64,000 bases of DNA from Stomorhina lunata. Its lineage: Eukaryota; Arthropoda; Insecta; Diptera; Rhiniidae. Positions 60,124 to 64,000 of this stretch are shown here, in pieces. A program made the translations under genes and the position numbers. Every line of letters begins with the position of its first letter. Within the stretch, counting starts at the first letter, position 1. The stretch is from NCBI GenBank assembly GCA_933228675.1, contig OW121744.1:92549885-92613884 (forward strand), read 5' to 3'. Under the pieces are notes generated by a model that worked only from the letters and a program-made list of their open reading frames with translations, had not been told where the DNA came from and did no database searches.

Positions 60124-60678
60124 TTTGTATGTATTTAGAATTGTACAGAGAAAACAATGTTTTTTATCTCTTAAAATATTAACTTCAATTTATTTTGATT
60201 TATGCTTTTTTATTTTGTTTAGATAATTTTTTGTTTTTAGATTTTTGGTTTATACATAGATGTAGCCTTTAAAGACTGTATAAAACAAAATTGGTTTTTA
60301 TAGAAAATATAATTTTTGCTGGGAAATAAAGTTGTAGTATTAATTGGTGTTGAAATTAGATAAAAGCTTTTATTATAGACAAGAACCAAATAGTTCACAG
60401 ATCTAAACAGCAGGTGGCGGGTGGATGATATTGGCTGAAAGCTTTTATCCAAGACAATAGACAATATCGACAAAAGAACGGTAGGTGGCGAGCAAGCTTA
60501 AAATGGTGAAAAATTGATCAGATGTTTATTAACACAGAGTTGTTTAATAACACGGAGTTGAGTATATAAATAGATGATGAAAACAAAATAAAACAAATTT
60601 TTTGCAAACAAAGTTTCAATGTATGAATTTCAATTTTGAAATTATAAGTAAAAACCACTAGAACAGCACTTAATTTAT
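60124..60678 (-). promoter_or_regulatory. LINE 5' UTR with imperfect tandem duplication
   Basis: This is the stretch between the 5' end of the element and the ORF1 start. Within it AAAGCTTTTAT...AGACAA...AGGTGGCG occurs twice: 60362-60419 and 60437-60490, offset 71-75 bp. Non-LTR elements carry internal promoters at their 5' ends, and repeated 5' monomers are known in some. A promoter function here is inference only. Confidence 0.5.
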
Positions 60679-63600
60679 GAAAATTTTTCGTTAGAAATAT
60701 TTTTCTATAGAAAATTTTTCGTTAGAAATATTTTTCTATAGAAAATTTTTCGTTAGAAATATTTTTCTATAGAAAATTTTTCGTTAAAAATATTTTTCTA
60801 TAGAAAATTTTTCGTTAGAAATATTTTTCTATAGAAAATTTTTCTTTAGAAATATTTTTCTATAGAAAATTTTACGTTAGAAATATTTTTCTATAGAAAA
60901 TTTTTCGTTAGAAATATTTTTCTATAGAAAATTTTTCGTTAGAAATATTTTTCTATAGAAAATTTTTCGTTAGAAATATTTTTCTATAGAAAATTTTTCG
61001 TTAGAAATATTTTTCTATACAAAATTTTTCGTTAGAAATATTTTTCTATAGAAAATTTTTCGTTAGAAATATTTTTCTATAGAAAATTTTTCGTTAGAAA
61101 TATTTTTCTATAGAAAATTTTTTGTTAGAAATATTTTTCTATCGAAAATTTATCGTTAGAAATATTTTTCTATAGAAAATTTTTCGTTTGAAATATTTTT
61201 CTATAGAAAATTTTTTGTTAGAAATATTTTTCTATAGAAAATTTTTCTTTAGAATTATTTTTCTATAGAAAATTTTTCTTTAGAATTATTTTTCTATAGA
61301 AAATTTTTCATTAGAAATATTTTTCTATAGAAAACTTTTCGTTAGAAATATTTTTCTATAGAAAATTTTTCGTTAGCAATATTTTTCTATAGAAAATTTT
61401 TCGTTAGAAATATTTTTCTATAGAAAATTTTTCGTTAGAAATATTTTTCTATAGAAAATTTTTCGTTAGAAATATTTTTCTATAGAAAATTTTTCGTTAG
61501 AAATATTTTTCTATAGAAAATTTTTCGTTAGAAATATTTTTCTATAGAAAATTTTTCGTTAGAAATATTTTTCTATAGAAAATTTTTCGTTAGAAATATT
61601 TTTCTATAGAAAATTTTTCGTTAGAAATATTTTTCTATAGAAAATTTTTCGTTAGAAATATTTTTCTATAGAAAATTTTTCGTTAGAAATATTTTTCCAT
61701 AGAAAATTTTTCGTTAGAAATATTTTTCTATAGAAAATTTTTCGTTAGAATTATTTTTCTATAGAAAATTTTTCGTTAGAAATATTTTTCTATAGAAGAT
61801 TTTTCTTTAGAATTATTTTTCTATAGAAAATTTTTCGTTAGAAATATTTTTCTATAGAAAATTTTTCGTTAGAAATATTTTTCTATAGAAAATTTTTCGT
61901 TAGAAATATTTTTCTATAGAAAATTTTTCGTTAGAAATATTTTTCTATAGAAAATTTTTCGTTAGAAATATTTTTCTGTAGAAAATTTTTCGTTAGAAAT
62001 ATTTTTCTGTAGAAAATTTTTTGTTAGAAATATTTTTCTATCGAAAATTTATCGTTAGAAATATTTTTCTATAGAAAATTTTTCGTTTGAAATATTTTTC
62101 TATAGAAAATTTTTTGTTAGAAATATTTTTCTATAGAAAATTTTTCTTTAGAATTATTTTTCTATAGAAAATTTTTCTTTAGAATAATTTTTCTATAGAA
62201 AATTTTTCATTAGAAATATTTTTCTATAGAAAACTTTTCGTTAGAAATATTTTTCTATAGAAAATTTTTCGTTAGAAATATTTTTCTATAGAAAATTTTT
62301 CGTTAGAAATATTTTTCTATAGAAAATTTTTCGTTAGAAATATTTTTCTATAGAAAATTTTTCGTTAGAAATATTTTTCTATAGAAAATTTTTTGTTAGA
62401 AATATTTTTCTATAGAAAATTTTTCGTTAGAAATATTTTTCTATAGAAAATTTTTCGTTAGAAATATTTTTCTATAGAAAATTTTTCGTTAGAAATATTT
62501 TTCTATAGAAAATTTTTCGTTAGAAATATTTTTCTATAGAAAATTTTTTGTTAGAAATATTTTTCTATCGAAAATTTATCGTTAGAAATATTTTTCTATA
62601 GAAAATTTTTCGTTTGAAATATTTTTCTATAGAAAATTTTTTGTTAGAAATATTTTTCTATAGAAAATTTTTCGTTAGAAATATTTTTCTATAGAAAATT
62701 TTTCGTTAGAAATATTTTTCTATAGAAAATTTTTCGTTAGAAATATTTTTCTATAGAAAATTTTTCGTTAGAAATATTTTTCTATAGAAAATTTTTCTTT
62801 AGAATTATTTTTCTATAGAAAATTTTTCGTTAGAAATATTTTTCTATAGAAAATTTTTCGTTAGAAATATTTTTCTATAGAAAATTTTTCGTTAGAAATA
62901 TTTTTCTGTAGAAAATTTTTCGTTAAAATTATTTTTCTATAGAAAATTTTTCGTTAAAATTATTTTTCTATAGAAAATTTTTCGTTAGAAATATTTTTCT
63001 ATAGAAATATTTTTCTATAGAAAATTTTTCGTTAGAAATATTTTTCTATAGAAATTTTATCGTTAGAAATATTTTTCTATAGAAAATTTTTCGTTAGAAA
63101 TATTTTTCTATAGAAAATTTTTCGTTAGAAATATTTTTCTATAGAAAATTTTTTGTTAGATATATTTTTCTATAGAAAATTTTTCGTTAGAAATATTTTT
63201 CTATAGAAAATTTTTCGTTAGAATTACTTTTCTATAGAAAATTTTTCGTTAGATATATTTTTCTATAGAAAATTTTTCGTTAGATATATTTTTCTATAGA
63301 AAATTTTTCGTTAGATATATTTTTCTATAGAAAATTTTTCGTTAGATATATTTTTCTATAGAAAATTTTTCGTTAGAAATATTTTTCTATAGAAAACTTT
63401 TCGTTAGAAATATTTTTCTATAGAAAATTTTTCGTTAGAAATATTTTTCTATAGAAAATTTTTCGTTAGAAATATTTTTCTATAAAAAATTTTTCGTTAG
63501 AAATATTTTTCTATAGAAAATTTTTCGTTAGAAATTTTTTTCTATAGAAAATTTTTCGTTAGAAATATTTTTCTATAGAAAATTTTTCGTTAGAAATATT

Positions 63601-64000
63601 TTTCTATAAAAATTTTTCGTTAGAAATATTTTTCTATAGAAAATTTTTCGTTAGAAATATTTTTCTATAGAAAATTTTTCGTTAGAAATATTTTTCTATA
63701 GAAAATTTTTCGTTAGAAATATTTTTCTATAGAAAATTTTTCGTTAGAAATATTTTTCTATAGAAAATTTTTCGTTAGAAATATTTTTCTATAGAAAATT
63801 TTTCGTTAGAAATATTTTTCTATAGAAAATTTTTCGTTAGAAATATTTTTCTATAGAAAATTTTTCGTTAGAAATATTTTTCTATAGAAAATTTTTCGTT
63901 AGAAATATTTTTCTATAGAAAATTTTTCGTTAGAAATATTTTTCTATAGAAAATTTTTCGTTAGAAATATTTTTCTATAGAAAACTTTTCGTTAGAAATA
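60679..64000. repeat. 31-bp satellite S7, right block (runs off window)
   Basis: About 107 monomers of the same type and orientation as 55011-55840. A block of variant monomers (ATCGAAAATTTATCG, CGTTTGAAAT, TTTGTTAG, CTTTAGAATTA twice, CATTAG, AAAACTTTTCG) at about 61120-61340 recurs in the same order at about 62020-62240, 899 bp (29 units) on. Its first part recurs again 527 bp (17 units) further, at about 62550-62650. A run of GATATATTT variants lies at about 63240-63360. The array is still uniform at the right edge. Confidence 0.96.

Larger units (their letters stand above)
55841..60678 (-). mobile_element. CR1/L2-type non-LTR retrotransposon, apparently near full length, inserted in S7
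   Basis: On the minus strand there is a 5' UTR of about 550 nt, ORF1, a 185-nt gap, ORF2 and a 3' UTR ending in an (AAAT)n tail (TTTA repeats at about 55839-55863) instead of poly-A. Satellite S7 flanks both ends in the same orientation. The site CTAT/A/GAAAA is almost seamless, and no target duplication can be separated from the TTTAT-rich edges. Both ORFs are uninterrupted, so this copy may be young. The microsatellite tail and ORF1 type favour the CR1/L2 group (Kiri/Daphne-like is possible) over Jockey. Confidence 0.9.

Noticed and set aside
1..64000. tRNA or rRNA genes
   Set aside because: I looked for the conserved GTTCGA-type T-arm motif on both strands and found only hits inside repeats or ORFs, with no cloverleaf context. 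No rRNA-like sequence was seen.

Overview
This window looks like gene-poor, repeat-dominated chromatin from a fly, most likely a higher (brachyceran/calyptrate) dipteran. The reasons are the very AT-rich sequence, long simple-sequence and satellite arrays, Jockey-type and CR1/L2-type LINEs, a Tc1/mariner family, and an INE-1/DINE-like element with the GTCT-rich head and hairpin tail seen in fly genomes. The species cannot be named from the sequence. I found no convincing conserved host protein gene, no tRNA or rRNA gene and no CRISPR array. By my boundaries about 35 of 64 kb is tandem repeat.

Layout. 1-12794 is an almost perfect (AGTATT)n array. 12795-15364 is unique sequence with a 430-bp foldback and one weak candidate secreted-peptide exon. 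15365-16713 is a 12-bp minisatellite. Then come seven array families separated by 0.6-2 kb of AT-rich sequence: S1 (18437-21996), S2 (23316-25540), S3 (26201-28696), S4 (31018-33868 and 37465-38677), S5 (39621-43272), S6 (54073-55010) and S7 (55011-55840 and 60679-64000, running off the end). All seven have a 31-bp monomer. Five share the dyad TTTTCTATAGAAAA, and S1 and S5 are built on a related pair of dyads. S4 and S7 are nearly the same monomer in opposite orientation. This suggests one satellite superfamily with a fixed 31-bp unit length, diversified array by array.

Mobile elements. A 5'-truncated Jockey-type LINE (33869-37452, minus) is inserted inside S4, with a candidate 12-bp target duplication and a poly-A tail. 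A near full-length CR1/L2-type LINE (55841-60678, minus) with two intact ORFs is inserted inside S7. At 50593-53128 a Tc1/mariner copy (A, minus) is split by a second copy (B, plus) of the same family, each flanked by TA. A keeps the second catalytic Asp but is frameshifted; B keeps an open frame but has lost that Asp in a 36-nt deletion. Several non-autonomous inverted-repeat elements lie between the arrays (13678-14106, 29819-30410, 43783-44108, 48638-49724, and three ~50-bp miniatures). An INE-1-like element (45198-46916) interrupts a degenerate ~155-bp tandem repeat.

Nothing here forms a pathway. The biology is satellite turnover plus transposon insertion, as expected for pericentromeric or Y-linked heterochromatin or a giant satellite-filled intron. 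The least expected feature is the set of seven arrays sharing a 31-bp period.
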